Shown here: one piece after another, positions 8,891 through 17,034 of the stretch
How the letters are laid out: each line of letters starts with the position of its first letter
Numbering within the stretch: the first letter of the stretch is position 1
Assembly: GCA_030627625.1 (NCBI GenBank)
Contig: DAOURR010000001.1
Coordinates: 52,276-116,275 of the forward strand
DNA: 64,000 nucleotides
Reading direction: 5' to 3'
DNA from: UBA3103 sp002365855
GTDB taxonomy: Bacteria; Bacillota; Desulfotomaculia; Desulfotomaculales; Pelotomaculaceae
Program-made: the position numbers and the translations under genes
The notes under the pieces: model-generated
Databases searched by the model: none
Seen by the model: the letters and a program-made list of their open reading frames with translations, nothing else
Told to the model about the DNA's origin: nothing

Positions 8891-10203
8891 GTAAAATCGA
8901 TTTCCAGTCGCCTGATAGTGTTATTTTCATATTCGGTTATAGTAAACCGTAGATTTTGGTGCGCCACACTTTGTCCCAATTCCGGCCTTTTATGAGATTT
9001 TTCCAGAAACCAGCCGCCTAGGGTAAAAACACCATCTGCTTTCAAGGACTGGTCGAATTTCCGGTTGAAATCAGCTATGGGTAACCTGGCATCAAGGGAG
9101 TACCGGCCGTTATCCAGTTCTTCAATGATATTTCGTTCCTCGTCATGCTCATCCTGTATCTCACCTACAATTTCTTCTAAAATGTCTTCAATAGTTAAAA
9201 GGCCAGCTGTACCACCGTATTCATCCACTACTACCGCTAGTTGGGTATGGTTTTTTTGCATTTTCTTTAAAATCTCGTCAATGGAGGTCAGTTCGGTAAC
9301 GATCATGACCTTGCGCAGGGATTGTTTTAGAAACCCTTCCAATTGAATCATCGTCAGGTTTGTCTGCCCGCCAAAACATAAATCCTTGGTGTTTACATAG
9401 CCTATAATCTGGTCTTTATCGCCGTCACAAACAGGGTAACGGGCATATTTTTCTTCTGTCATGATTTTTAAATTCTTTTCCCAGCTAAGGTTAGTATAGA
9501 GGCAGACCATATCAGTACGTGGAACCATCACTTCGCTGGCAACCCTGTCGGCAAAGTGGAGGGAGTTTCTGGCAAAAAGCAACTCGGATTGGGTAATTTC
9601 ACCCCCCTCGTGGCTCTGTAAAAGAATCATTCGAATCTCTTCCTCAGAATGAATCTGGTGGTGTTCAGAAACCGACTGAAGGCCCATAAACTTTACGATT
9701 GCCCTTGCAGAACCATTTAGCAACCAGATGGCCGGATACATAATTTTATAAAACCAAATCAGGGGTGACGAGACCCACATGGTTACTTGTTCTGCCCGCT
9801 GTATGGCAAGGGTTTTGGGAGCTAGCTCCCCAACCACCACATGCAGAAAGGAAATAGTTGAAAAACCGATAATAAAGGACAACCCTTCAACTACTGGGGG
9901 TGAAAAATTGAAATATAAAAATAACGGCTCTATAACGTCAGAAACAGCTGGTTTTCCAATCCAGCCCAGGGCTAGGGCAGTGAGGGTTATTCCCAACTGG
10001 CAGGCGGATAGGTAACCGTCCAGGTTATGGATCACCTTGTTTGCTGTAATAGCCTTTTTGTTACCTTCCTGAATCAATTGCAATATGCGCGAATCACGAA
10101 CCTTAACGATGGCAAATTCAGCGGCCACAAAAAAAGAGGTTAGCGCAATAAGTAACACTACTAGTATTAGATTAACAAACGACAATTTTTTTATTCCTTT
10201 CAT
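8869..10203 (-). CDS. CBS-domain membrane protein, HlyC/CorC family (paralog)
   Basis: 444 residues, same layout as its convergent neighbour: DUF21/CNNM membrane domain with FVAAEFAIVKVRDSR and QLGITLTALALGWIGKP, two CBS domains (VMVPRTDM; VDEYGGTAGLLTIEDILEEIVG), and a CorC_HlyC C terminus. The two proteins are clearly homologous but diverged, so the duplication is not recent. ATG at 10203 has no ribosome site. A TTG six codons later (10185) follows AAAGGA by about 9 nt and is an equally good start. A structured leader with a possible short leader peptide lies about 80-180 bp upstream, suggesting translational or attenuation control, perhaps by a divalent cation. Confidence 0.92.
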   Translation of the reverse strand: MKGIKKLSFVNLILVVLLIALTSFFVAAEFAIVKVRDSRILQLIQEGNKKAITANKVIHNLDGYLSACQLGITLTALALGWIGKPAVSDVIEPLFLYFNFSPPVVEGLSFIIGFSTISFLHVVVGELAPKTLAIQRAEQVTMWVSSPLIWFYKIMYPAIWLLNGSARAIVKFMGLQSVSEHHQIHSEEEIRMILLQSHEGGEITQSELLFARNSLHFADRVASEVMVPRTDMVCLYTNLSWEKNLKIMTEEKYARYPVCDGDKDQIIGYVNTKDLCFGGQTNLTMIQLEGFLKQSLRKVMIVTELTSIDEILKKMQKNHTQLAVVVDEYGGTAGLLTIEDILEEIVGEIQDEHDEERNIIEELDNGRYSLDARLPIADFNRKFDQSLKADGVFTLGGWFLEKSHKRPELGQSVAHQNLRFTITEYENNTIRRLEIDFTTEENSG

Positions 10204-10280
10204 ACTTTAAATGGGCTTATTATGTTCATAAATATCCCTAAAAATACAATATATATAAATCAATACCTGGGTATTAACAA

Positions 10281-10313
10281 TTACATGCCGATGAGATCTG
10301 GTTGCTCTCGCAT
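10281..10313 (-). CDS. Possible 10-residue leader peptide upstream of the CBS/CorC gene
   Basis: ATG at 10313 to TAA at 10281-10283 encodes MREQPDLIGM. It has a perfect AGGAGG ribosome site (10322-10327) 8 nt before the ATG, better than that of the main gene 78 bp downstream. The acidic and proline residues near its N terminus recall MgtL-type leader peptides that destabilise the ribosome when Mg2+ is low, and the downstream gene belongs to a magnesium-linked family. The coding potential of so short a frame cannot be proven from one sequence. Confidence 0.4.
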   Translation of the reverse strand: MREQPDLIGM

Positions 10314-10379
10314 GGCCGTATCCTCCTGACGGGAAAGAGCCGCTAATAGTTTAACCTGCTGTAGAGGGATCAAACTATT
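10304..10379 (-). promoter_or_regulatory. Structured mRNA leader with the ribosome site in a hairpin loop
   Basis: On the minus strand: an 8-bp hairpin AATAGTTT/AAACTATT (10372-10379 with 10345-10352), then CCGT/ACGG (10316-10319 and 10329-10332) enclosing the AGGAGG of the leader frame in its loop, with GCTCT/AGAGC (10304-10308 and 10336-10340) as an outer stem. It matches no riboswitch class I can name. The rest of the 369-bp gap (10204-10572) holds the leader frame and the terminator at 10450-10489. Confidence 0.4.
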
Positions 10380-10449
10380 TACACTGATTATTCACACACC
10401 TCATCCAATTCGTTTTTATTTAAATTTCACTAAAATTATTGTTGCATAG

Positions 10450-10489
10450 AAAAACCGCTTTCATACCTTGCTGCATGAAAGCGGTTTTT
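10450..10489. terminator. Strong bidirectional terminator
   Basis: Perfect 15-bp stem AAAAACCGCTTTCAT/ATGAAAGCGGTTTTT with a 10-nt loop and T-runs on both strands. It terminates the ylbJ/Cys-rich operon on minus. Confidence 0.85.
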
Positions 10490-10572
10490 GTCTAAACACT
10501 ATTGAGACAATATGACTGCTGTTTAACTGCTCGCTTCTTCTTTAACAGAGGCTTTTTAATAAAATATTTTCG

Positions 10573-11055
10573 CTAGCAGGGACAGCAGAAATCAAATGAA
10601 GAATAGTGCGCGATAACTTCAATCACTACTTTTCTTTTTGAACAGAAATTTTTTTCTGGCAGTATGAAATAAAAATTGTCAATTCGGATGTTGCAGCATC
10701 CATCCCCGCTGGGAACAGCTATTTCCCTGGACCTGAAGCCCTTAACCTTCAATTCGTGTTTTTCCTGTTCGCAGACAAAGACACCGATTACCACTTTCCT
10801 GCCCCTGCACACATTTTTCAGCAGTACACCGACATTCAAAAATCTTGCCTCACACTGAAGTTCTATTCCGGCACAATCTCCAACCGTAAGGTTTAGTGTT
10901 TCCTGACAGTACTCAAAAGTTGCCGGTTGAATAGCTTCACAGCAACAGTCCGCTGATATGATCGGGGTAAAGATTTTTTCTATGGATTCCGTGGCGGAAA
11001 TACTTTCTTCTGTAGAATTGTCAATAACATCCTTTTTATCGCTTTCGCTCATCAT
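10573..11055 (-). CDS. Cysteine-rich protein, probably sporulation-related, unrecognised family
   Basis: 160 residues with 14 cysteines, including clusters CCC near residue 37, CC near 125 and a C-terminal FCCPC. No signal peptide or membrane segment is seen. The middle (about 50-155) is rich in beta-type sequence such as RKVVIGVFVCE and RKVVIEVIAHY, repeated in a two-fold pattern with the R-K-V-V-I core. ATGATG start after GGGAGGTGAG. It lies 30 bp downstream of ylbJ and before a strong terminator, so it should be co-transcribed with that sporulation gene. A spore-coat or spore-envelope role fits the cysteine content and context but is an inference; a metal-binding protein is the alternative. 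Confidence 0.75.
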   Translation of the reverse strand: MMSESDKKDVIDNSTEESISATESIEKIFTPIISADCCCEAIQPATFEYCQETLNLTVGDCAGIELQCEARFLNVGVLLKNVCRGRKVVIGVFVCEQEKHELKVKGFRSREIAVPSGDGCCNIRIDNFYFILPEKNFCSKRKVVIEVIAHYSSFDFCCPC

Positions 11056-11085
11056 CTCACCTCCCTGCGATTTTTATATATTTAT

Positions 11086-12390
11086 TCATCTTATTCTAAA
11101 AGATGAGAAAAGCAGACACATGCGGTAAATCATTTGAAAGATAATCCCCAGTAAAATAAGGGCAGCCAGTAAAATGATAAAAATAAAAAAATATTTAACA
11201 TTATAGGCAGCAAAACTGATGGTGTATGGTAGCCCGCCGGTGGAGGCAGGCGCTGCCAGATCTTCCAATGGGCCGGTCCAAATGCAGGCAATATATGTAT
11301 AAAGACCGGCCAGGACGCAATGAACAACGCGTGACAGGATAAAAGGCAACATCCTGATATCAGTTTCTGAGATCATGCTGGCCGCCTGCGCATGAACAGA
11401 AATCCCGCTCCACGCCAGAATCATACCTACAGCAACCACCTGCTGGATTAGAGGCGCCGCTGAATCGCTGGCAAGCTTTGAACCAATAGTCATCTCAAAA
11501 AGACCGCTTCCCAGCGCGGGAAAAATCTCAGGCGAAAAACCCAGCGGCAGGAGAAAAATACCCAGGACTTTCGCCAGGGCGCCGATAAAACCGATAGTGT
11601 CCAACAACTTGATGATGACAGCAAATAAAATAATGAAGCCGCCTATGTTGAGCAGGTTTCCCATAGAATTGCGAACTGCGTCGCCCATGATTTTACCCAC
11701 AGGCCGGTTTTCGTTTCTCTGCACCTGAATCATTGTGCTAAAGGCCTGTTTGATACTGCTTCTGTGCCTGGCAGTAGTTCCAGGCAGCCGCTCGCGATCG
11801 TTCCGGCCGTAAAAGCGAAGAGCTAAGCCAAGAGTAAGGTTTGACAAATAGTGTGCTCCTGCTATCAGAAATCCAATGGCAGGGTTGTTAAACATGCCTA
11901 CCGCTACTGCAACCAGCATGAAAAGAGGGCTTGAGTTGTTGGTAAAGGACATCAGGCGTTCAGCTTCAATCCGGGTGCATAAAAGCTGGGAGCGGAGCTT
12001 GGCAGTAATCATGGCGCCAATCGGGTAACCGGACGTGTATCCAACTGCCATGATGAAAGAACCAGCGCCGGGGACATTAAAAAGCGGTCTCATAATTGGC
12101 TCCAGCAGCACTCCCATGAAGTGAACCAGACCAAAGCTCATTAATAGCTCAGAGGCGATAAAGAAAGGCAAAAGCGCGGGGAATACGATGTTCCACCAGG
12201 TTTTCAACCCCACCAGGGCGCCCTCAAAAACAATGCGCGGATACACCACCATGCTGGCAACAAAGAAAAGGACGGCTAGCGTCCAGAAAAGTCTAACAAT
12301 GTCATTGCGGCGTTGCGCTGCCTGCATCCACAGATTGCGGCCTAAAATGGCTAATACCGTTAGTATTATTACAATTGTCATCGTGAGCAC
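11086..12390 (-). CDS. ylbJ: Sporulation integral membrane protein YlbJ
   Basis: Multi-pass membrane protein of the nucleoside-recognition (Gate) superfamily, needed for proper spore cortex formation in Bacillus. The Gate-type motifs LKTWWNIVFPALLPFFIASE and YTSGYPIGAMITAKLRS, and the block SFTNNSSPLFMLVAVAVG, are clear; many hydrophobic segments follow to the C terminus. The longer frame back to 12453 has no ribosome site. GTG 12390 lies 9 nt after GAGGGG and gives 434 residues. The position near rsmD-coaD and ylbN-rpmF matches the Bacillus ylb order, although this gene is on the opposite strand. It is co-directional with the Cys-rich gene after it. Confidence 0.93.
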   Translation of the reverse strand: MLTMTIVIILTVLAILGRNLWMQAAQRRNDIVRLFWTLAVLFFVASMVVYPRIVFEGALVGLKTWWNIVFPALLPFFIASELLMSFGLVHFMGVLLEPIMRPLFNVPGAGSFIMAVGYTSGYPIGAMITAKLRSQLLCTRIEAERLMSFTNNSSPLFMLVAVAVGMFNNPAIGFLIAGAHYLSNLTLGLALRFYGRNDRERLPGTTARHRSSIKQAFSTMIQVQRNENRPVGKIMGDAVRNSMGNLLNIGGFIILFAVIIKLLDTIGFIGALAKVLGIFLLPLGFSPEIFPALGSGLFEMTIGSKLASDSAAPLIQQVVAVGMILAWSGISVHAQAASMISETDIRMLPFILSRVVHCVLAGLYTYIACIWTGPLEDLAAPASTGGLPYTISFAAYNVKYFFIFIILLAALILLGIIFQMIYRMCLLFSSFRIR

Positions 12391-12517
12391 TAAAATCGTC
12401 CCCTCACATTTATCAGCTACAGTTAACAGCAGGGAAAAATAAAAAAAATACATTTAGGATGCCTTTGGAAAATTATATTTCATCCAGCGGGCTTGAATGA
12501 ATAAAATAGGAAATTTC

Positions 12518-12546
12518 TTGACAAAACCACATCTTATCAATATAAT
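12518..12546 (+). promoter_or_regulatory. Consensus sigma-A promoter for ylbN-rpmF
   Basis: TTGACA (12518-12523), 17-bp spacer, TATAAT (12541-12546): both boxes are exact consensus. It lies 30 bp before the ylbN start codon. Confidence 0.85.
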
Positions 12547-12575
12547 TTTTGTTGTTGAAATCGGGGTGATACAGG

Positions 12576-13082
12576 ATGCTGCAGCTGGACATAGGAAGGT
12601 TAAAAAGATCACAGGGAGAGTCATCCCGTTTTGAACTGGCGGTTGAATTACCCTCGCTGGAATTGCAGGGGGAAAGCATTAGTTTTGCAGGTCCGGCTAA
12701 TGCTGTCCTGACGGTTTTGAATACTGGCAAGAACCTGGTAGTGGAAGGAATAGTGAGCGGGACTATTGAACTCACCTGCAGCCGCTGCCTCAAGCATTTT
12801 ATTTTTGATTTTGAGGCGCCCATTGAAGAGACATATGTGCATTCAATGGATAATTATGCGGAACAGGCTATACCTTATTCAGGGGATATGCTGGACCTTA
12901 CCCCTGAAGTGTTAAAGAGCATACTCCTGGAACTGCCCATGAAGGCTGTATGCAGTGAGGAATGCCGGGGGCTATGTCCTAAATGCGGCAGCGACCTTAA
13001 TAAGGACGGTTGCGGGTGTGTTCACGGTGATGTTGATCCCCGTTTAAGCGTTTTAAAAAACCTTTTGGAAGAAAAATATTGA
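12576..13082 (+). CDS. ylbN: DUF177/YceD family protein YlbN
   Basis: 168 residues. The DUF177 family is linked in bacteria to 23S rRNA accumulation and almost always precedes rpmF. Visible marks are GTIELTCSRCLKHFIF (about 65-80) and a C-terminal zinc-ribbon-like cluster with CSEECRGLCPKCGSDLN. ATG start behind GGGGTGA, just after a consensus promoter. It is 47 bp from rpmF and probably co-transcribed with it. Confidence 0.92.
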   Translation: MLQLDIGRLKRSQGESSRFELAVELPSLELQGESISFAGPANAVLTVLNTGKNLVVEGIVSGTIELTCSRCLKHFIFDFEAPIEETYVHSMDNYAEQAIPYSGDMLDLTPEVLKSILLELPMKAVCSEECRGLCPKCGSDLNKDGCGCVHGDVDPRLSVLKNLLEEKY

Positions 13083-13129
13083 TTATGCAGCCGAAAAGGC
13101 GCCAAAGAGTTAAAGAGGAGGTGTAAACA

Positions 13130-13309
13130 ATGGGAGTACCAAAAAGGAAATCCTCCAAGCAGCGTGGAAGGCAGCGGCGCGCGGCCAACATGAAAATCAA
13201 CGCTCCTGTCCTGGTCAGATGTCCACAGTGCCGCGCTCTTATTTTGCCTCACCATTTGTGCCAGGAGTGCGGTTATTACAACGGCAGGGAAGTGGTAGCA
13301 ACAAAATAA
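13130..13309 (+). CDS. rpmF: 50S ribosomal protein L32
   Basis: 59 residues. It starts MGVPKRKSSKQRGRQRRA, the family's basic N terminus, and carries the zinc-ribbon form with two CxxC pairs, CPQC and CQEC. It is therefore the zinc-containing (C+) type. Ribosome site GAGGAGGTG before ATG 13130. It ends the ylbN-rpmF unit and is followed by a terminator. Confidence 0.97.
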   Translation: MGVPKRKSSKQRGRQRRAANMKINAPVLVRCPQCRALILPHHLCQECGYYNGREVVATK

Positions 13310-13332
13310 TTCAAAAATTTGAGAATTTTTAG

Positions 13333-13371
13333 AATAAGCTTCATTATTCCAAGGCGGAGCTTATTTTTTTT
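13333..13371 (+). terminator. Rho-independent terminator after rpmF
   Basis: AATAAGCT/AGCTTATT stem (13333-13340, 13358-13365) followed by six T. Confidence 0.8.
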
Positions 13372-13378
13372 CGGTTGC

Positions 13379-13407
13379 TTGCAATTTCACAGAAGGTATC
13401 TTATACT
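13379..13407 (+). promoter_or_regulatory. Sigma-A-type promoter of the fapR-plsX-fab operon
   Basis: -35 TTGCAA (13379-13384), 17-bp spacer, -10 TATACT (13402-13407). The FapR operator starts 3 bp after the -10, over the expected transcription start. Confidence 0.75.
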
Positions 13408-13409
13408 TG

Positions 13410-13430
13410 TTTTAGTACCTGGTACTAAAA
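13410..13430. promoter_or_regulatory. FapR operator
   Basis: Perfect inverted repeat TTTTAGTACC-T-GGTACTAAAA. This matches the known FapR site type (TTAGTACCT..TACTAA) and covers the start-point region of the promoter just upstream. It implies autorepression of the operon by FapR, relieved by malonyl-CoA or malonyl-ACP, as known for the family. Confidence 0.9.
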
Positions 13431-13461
13431 CATATATTTCCATATTTGTAGGTGTGAGGAT

Positions 13462-14040
13462 TTGGCCTGGCAAAGTTATAATAAAACCGAGAGACAAAAG
13501 CGCCTGGTTGAGTACCTGGAAAGCAATCCTTTTCTTACGGACGAAGACCTGGCGCAAATTTTTGGTGTGAGCGTTCAGACAATCAGGCTGGACAGAATGG
13601 AACTAAAAATACCCGAGTTGATCGAGAGACTCAAAAACGTGGCCAAGGGAACCATGTCGCGGCCAAGAACCCTGTCCGGTGGAGAACTTGTGGGGGAACT
13701 TGTTGACCTTGATGTGGGCAGCCGCGGTATATCTCTCCTGACTGTTACACCTGAGATGACTCTGAGCAAGACCCAGTTTCTAAGAGGACACTATCTTTTT
13801 GCGCAGGCAAATTCCCTCGCGGTAGCGGTGATTGACGCTGAGGTGGCCTTAACCGGGCTTGCCAGGGTTAGTTTTAAGCGTCCGGTTCTATACGGCGAAA
13901 AAGTTCTGGCCAGGGCGATTATAAAAATAAAAAAAGGAAATAAATACATGGTAAAAGTTACCTCACAGGTTAAGGATGAAATTGTATTTTTGGGTAAGTT
14001 TTTAATTTTTGTCGCATCTGAGGAGGTCGTGTCGCAGTGA
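13462..14040 (+). CDS. fapR: Transcription factor FapR
   Basis: Repressor of fatty-acid and phospholipid genes that senses malonyl-CoA. 192 residues: N-terminal helix-turn-helix (ERQKRLVEYLESNPFLTDED to about residue 50, with IFGVSVQTIRLDRMEL) and a C-terminal hot-dog effector domain (about 70-190, with GHYLFAQANSLAVAVID). TTG start at 13462 after GGTGTGAGGA. The stop overlaps the plsX start. A perfect operator lies just upstream, supporting autoregulation. It is a B. subtilis-type regulator at the head of a longer fab operon. Confidence 0.96.
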   Translation: MAWQSYNKTERQKRLVEYLESNPFLTDEDLAQIFGVSVQTIRLDRMELKIPELIERLKNVAKGTMSRPRTLSGGELVGELVDLDVGSRGISLLTVTPEMTLSKTQFLRGHYLFAQANSLAVAVIDAEVALTGLARVSFKRPVLYGEKVLARAIIKIKKGNKYMVKVTSQVKDEIVFLGKFLIFVASEEVVSQ

Positions 14041-15062
14041 AGATCGCTGTGGATGCAATGGGTGGGGATTACGCCCCTGGGGAAATCGTGAAAGGAGCGC
14101 TCCAGGCCTCGTCTGAATTTAACATACCAGTTATCCTGGTAGGAGATGAGAAACAATTGCTCGCCGAATTGGGGAATAGTGAAACAGGCGGTTTGGTGAG
14201 CATCGTTCACGCTCCGGAGGTTGTTGGGATGGGGGAACCACCAGCTGTTGCCGTGAGGAGAAAAAGGTATTCCTCTATTGTTAGAGCAACGCAGCTGGTC
14301 AAAGATGGCGAGGCCAGCGCCCTCGTTTCGGCTGGAAGCACAGGGGCAGCCATGACATCCGCCCTGCTATGTATGGGGAGGATAAAAGGCATTGATCGCC
14401 CCGCCATAGTTGGGGTTCTCCCCAACGAAAAAGGTTTAACGGTATTGCTGGACGTCGGCGCCAATATTGACTGCAAGCCTCATAACCTGGTACAATTTGG
14501 CATTATGGGGTTCCTATACGCAAAAAAAATACTCGGTATCAGTCAACCACGAGTCGGGCTCTTAAGTAATGGGGAAGAAGAGTCGAAGGGAAATGAGACT
14601 ACCCAGGCCGCGTTTCCACTTTTAAAAACCGCCGGAATAAATTTCGTCGGGAATGTCGAGGGAAGAGACGTGTTCAACGGCGCCGTTGATGTAGTGGTCT
14701 GTGATGGTTTTGTAGGAAACGTTGTGCTAAAGGCAGGAGAGAGCCTGGCCTTCACTCTGCTGAAGATGATGAAAGACGAGCTTGCCAAAAGCTGGCCGGA
14801 GAAAATAGGTACAGTTATGCTTGAACCACTGCTGAAAGGATTTCAAAAACGTATGGATTATGCCGAATATGGCGGAGCTCCCTTTTTGGGGGTGAACGGT
14901 GTCTCCATAATATGCCACGGCAGATCCAGGGCGAAAGCTGTCAAAAACGCTGTCAGAGTTGCCAGGGAGTCAGTAGATAACTGCTTGGTGGAAGCGATCA
15001 GAGAAAGCATCGAAAGTATAGAAAAGAAGGGATATGGTAATCTTGCCCAGGGAGTTGAGTAA
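14037..15062 (+). CDS. plsX: Phosphate acyltransferase PlsX
   Basis: Makes acyl-phosphate from acyl-ACP, the first step of phosphatidic acid synthesis with PlsY. 341 residues, normal size. It opens with MKIAVDAMGGDYAPGEIVKG and has the conserved ASALVSAGSTGAAMTSAL and VVCDGFVGNVVLKAGE blocks. GTG start at 14037 overlaps the fapR stop by 4 nt; the ribosome site GAGGAGGTCG is in the end of fapR. It is translationally coupled within the operon. Confidence 0.97.
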   Translation: MKIAVDAMGGDYAPGEIVKGALQASSEFNIPVILVGDEKQLLAELGNSETGGLVSIVHAPEVVGMGEPPAVAVRRKRYSSIVRATQLVKDGEASALVSAGSTGAAMTSALLCMGRIKGIDRPAIVGVLPNEKGLTVLLDVGANIDCKPHNLVQFGIMGFLYAKKILGISQPRVGLLSNGEEESKGNETTQAAFPLLKTAGINFVGNVEGRDVFNGAVDVVVCDGFVGNVVLKAGESLAFTLLKMMKDELAKSWPEKIGTVMLEPLLKGFQKRMDYAEYGGAPFLGVNGVSIICHGRSRAKAVKNAVRVARESVDNCLVEAIRESIESIEKKGYGNLAQGVE

Positions 15063-16035
15063 CGCTGGGATAGCCGGAATTGGCACTTATGTGCCTGAAC
15101 GGATTCTCACCAACTCGGACCTGGAGAAAATGGTAGATACCAGTGACGAATGGATATCAACCCGTTCAGGGATTAAACAAAGACATATCGCTTCTGCTGA
15201 GCAGGCGACATCAGACCTGGCCGTTGCCGCAGCCGTCAGGGCTTTGAATGACGCCGGGGTTGAAGCAGAAGAACTGGACCTGATTATTGTCGCAACAAAC
15301 ACTCCTGACATGCTTTTCCCGGCTACGGCCTGCCTGGTGCAGGACCGGATAGGGGCAAAAAAAGCCGGCGCCTTTGATCTTGCCGCCGGTTGCACCGGTT
15401 TTATATACGCCCTGGCGGTGGGCGGGCAGTTTATCTCCACCGGTTCCAGGCGCGCCGTACTGGTTATTGGCGCTGAGGCTTTATCCAAGGTGGTCGACTG
15501 GAAGAATCGCAATACCTGTGTTCTATTTGGAGACGGCGCTGGGGCGGTGGTACTGCGGCCTGTGCCGGAGGGCAGCGGCATCCTTTCATTTAAGCTGAGG
15601 TCCGACGGGTCAAGGGGGTCAATACTTTCCCAGCCCGCTGGTGGTTCCAGGCTTCCGGCTACTTATGAAACCGTTGATGAGAGACTTCATTACATCCATA
15701 TGAGGGGCCGGGAAGTTTTTAAGTTTGCTTCCAAAATCATGGAAGATACTGCTGAAGAAGCGTTGGCTGCAGCTGGATTGACGAGATCGGATATTGACTT
15801 GTTAATACCTCACCAGGCGAACATCAGGATTATAAAACATGCATCCAAAAAATTGGGGCTCCCCCCGGGAAAAGTCCTGGTTAATATTGAAAGGTATGGC
15901 AATACATCCACAGCTTCAATACCCCTGGCCCTGGAAGAGGCTGTCCGCGAAGGCAGGGTCAAGAAGGGCGATAACGTTGTTATGATAGGGTTTGGGGCCG
16001 GTTTGACCTGGGGCGCTTCGGTTGTCAAGTGGTAG
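15034..16035 (+). CDS. fabH: Beta-ketoacyl-ACP synthase III
   Basis: Condenses acetyl-CoA (or another short acyl-CoA) with malonyl-ACP to start fatty-acid synthesis. Up to 333 residues. The catalytic Cys is in DLAAGCTGFIYAL, His in LIPHQANIRI and Asn in ERYGNTSTASIPLALEEA; the GFGAGLTWG end is typical. ATG 15034 overlaps plsX by 29 bp and is only about 3 nt from GAAGG; TTG 15043, about 10 nt after AGAAGGGA, is a plausible alternative that would shorten it by three codons. Confidence 0.97.
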   Translation: MVILPRELSNAGIAGIGTYVPERILTNSDLEKMVDTSDEWISTRSGIKQRHIASAEQATSDLAVAAAVRALNDAGVEAEELDLIIVATNTPDMLFPATACLVQDRIGAKKAGAFDLAAGCTGFIYALAVGGQFISTGSRRAVLVIGAEALSKVVDWKNRNTCVLFGDGAGAVVLRPVPEGSGILSFKLRSDGSRGSILSQPAGGSRLPATYETVDERLHYIHMRGREVFKFASKIMEDTAEEALAAAGLTRSDIDLLIPHQANIRIIKHASKKLGLPPGKVLVNIERYGNTSTASIPLALEEAVREGRVKKGDNVVMIGFGAGLTWGASVVKW

Positions 16036-16071
16036 AGTAAAGAAAGCTCCTATGCAAAAAAGGAACAGGGG

Positions 16072-17034
16072 GTGGATAGATTGTTTCGTACCATGTTATG
16101 TGACCTGCTCGGAATCGAATATCCCATCATCCAGGGCGGCATGGCCTGGGTGTCTACGGCTGAACTGGCAGCAGCTGTCTCCGAAGCAGGTGGTTTAGGT
16201 ATTATTGGCTCAGGCAATGCTCCCCCGGACTGGTTGAGAGAGCAGCTGGAGCTGGCCAGAGAATTGACAAAAAAGCCATTCGGCGTTAATGTAATGCTTC
16301 GGACGCCATACATAGATGAAATCATGGCTATTCTGCTGGAAAGCCCTGTAGCCGTAGTTACCACGGGTGCAGGGAACCCCGGTAAATACCTGCCCATGCT
16401 CCGGGAGGTAGGAACCAAGGTTGTCCCTGTCGTATCCTCCGTGGCGCTGGCCAAGAGATTGACCAGGGGAGGGGTCGATGCCCTGATCGCGGAAGGCATG
16501 GAATCCGGGGGGCATATCGGCGAACTCACAACCATGGCCCTGGTGCCTCAAGTGGTTGATGCAGTGGATATTCCTGTAATTGCCGCAGGTGGCATTTATG
16601 ACGCCAGGGGCTTGCTTGCGGCGCTAGCACTGGGGGCGGTAGGTGTGCAGATGGGAACTCGCTTTATGTGTGCCAAGGAATGTACCATTCACACGAAAGT
16701 CAAAGAGATCGTAATAAAAGCCAGGGACAGAGATACAGTAGTGACCGGCGCTACCACCGGTCACCCTGTGCGCGTTGTGCGCAACAAACTTGCCAGGAGA
16801 TTTGAAGAACTGGAGAGAAAATATGTCCCATATGAGGAAATAGAAAAACTCGGTATAGGAAGCTTAAGGCTGGCCATGGTAGAAGGCGATATAGAAAACG
16901 GTACGATCATGGCCGGGCAGATTTGTGCTATGGTCGGCAAGATAGAACCTGCCCGGGATATTATTTTTGAAATAATGAACAACGCGAAAAGGATCTTGAA
17001 TGATCTTGATCAGAAGGTGGTTAGAAAGCTGTGA
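16072..17034 (+). CDS. fabK: Enoyl-ACP reductase II (FMN-dependent)
   Basis: Reduces enoyl-ACP in the last elongation step. This is the FMN type of nitronate-monooxygenase fold rather than FabI. 320 residues with LGIEYPIIQGGMAWVSTAEL at the N terminus, GGLGIIGSG, the central EGMESGGHIGELTTMALVPQ with the catalytic-type His, and IPVIAAGGIYDARGLLAALA. GTG start. It overlaps fabD by 4 nt. No fabI or fabL is present in the operon. FabK-type reductases are generally insensitive to triclosan. Confidence 0.95.
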   Translation: MDRLFRTMLCDLLGIEYPIIQGGMAWVSTAELAAAVSEAGGLGIIGSGNAPPDWLREQLELARELTKKPFGVNVMLRTPYIDEIMAILLESPVAVVTTGAGNPGKYLPMLREVGTKVVPVVSSVALAKRLTRGGVDALIAEGMESGGHIGELTTMALVPQVVDAVDIPVIAAGGIYDARGLLAALALGAVGVQMGTRFMCAKECTIHTKVKEIVIKARDRDTVVTGATTGHPVRVVRNKLARRFEELERKYVPYEEIEKLGIGSLRLAMVEGDIENGTIMAGQICAMVGKIEPARDIIFEIMNNAKRILNDLDQKVVRKL

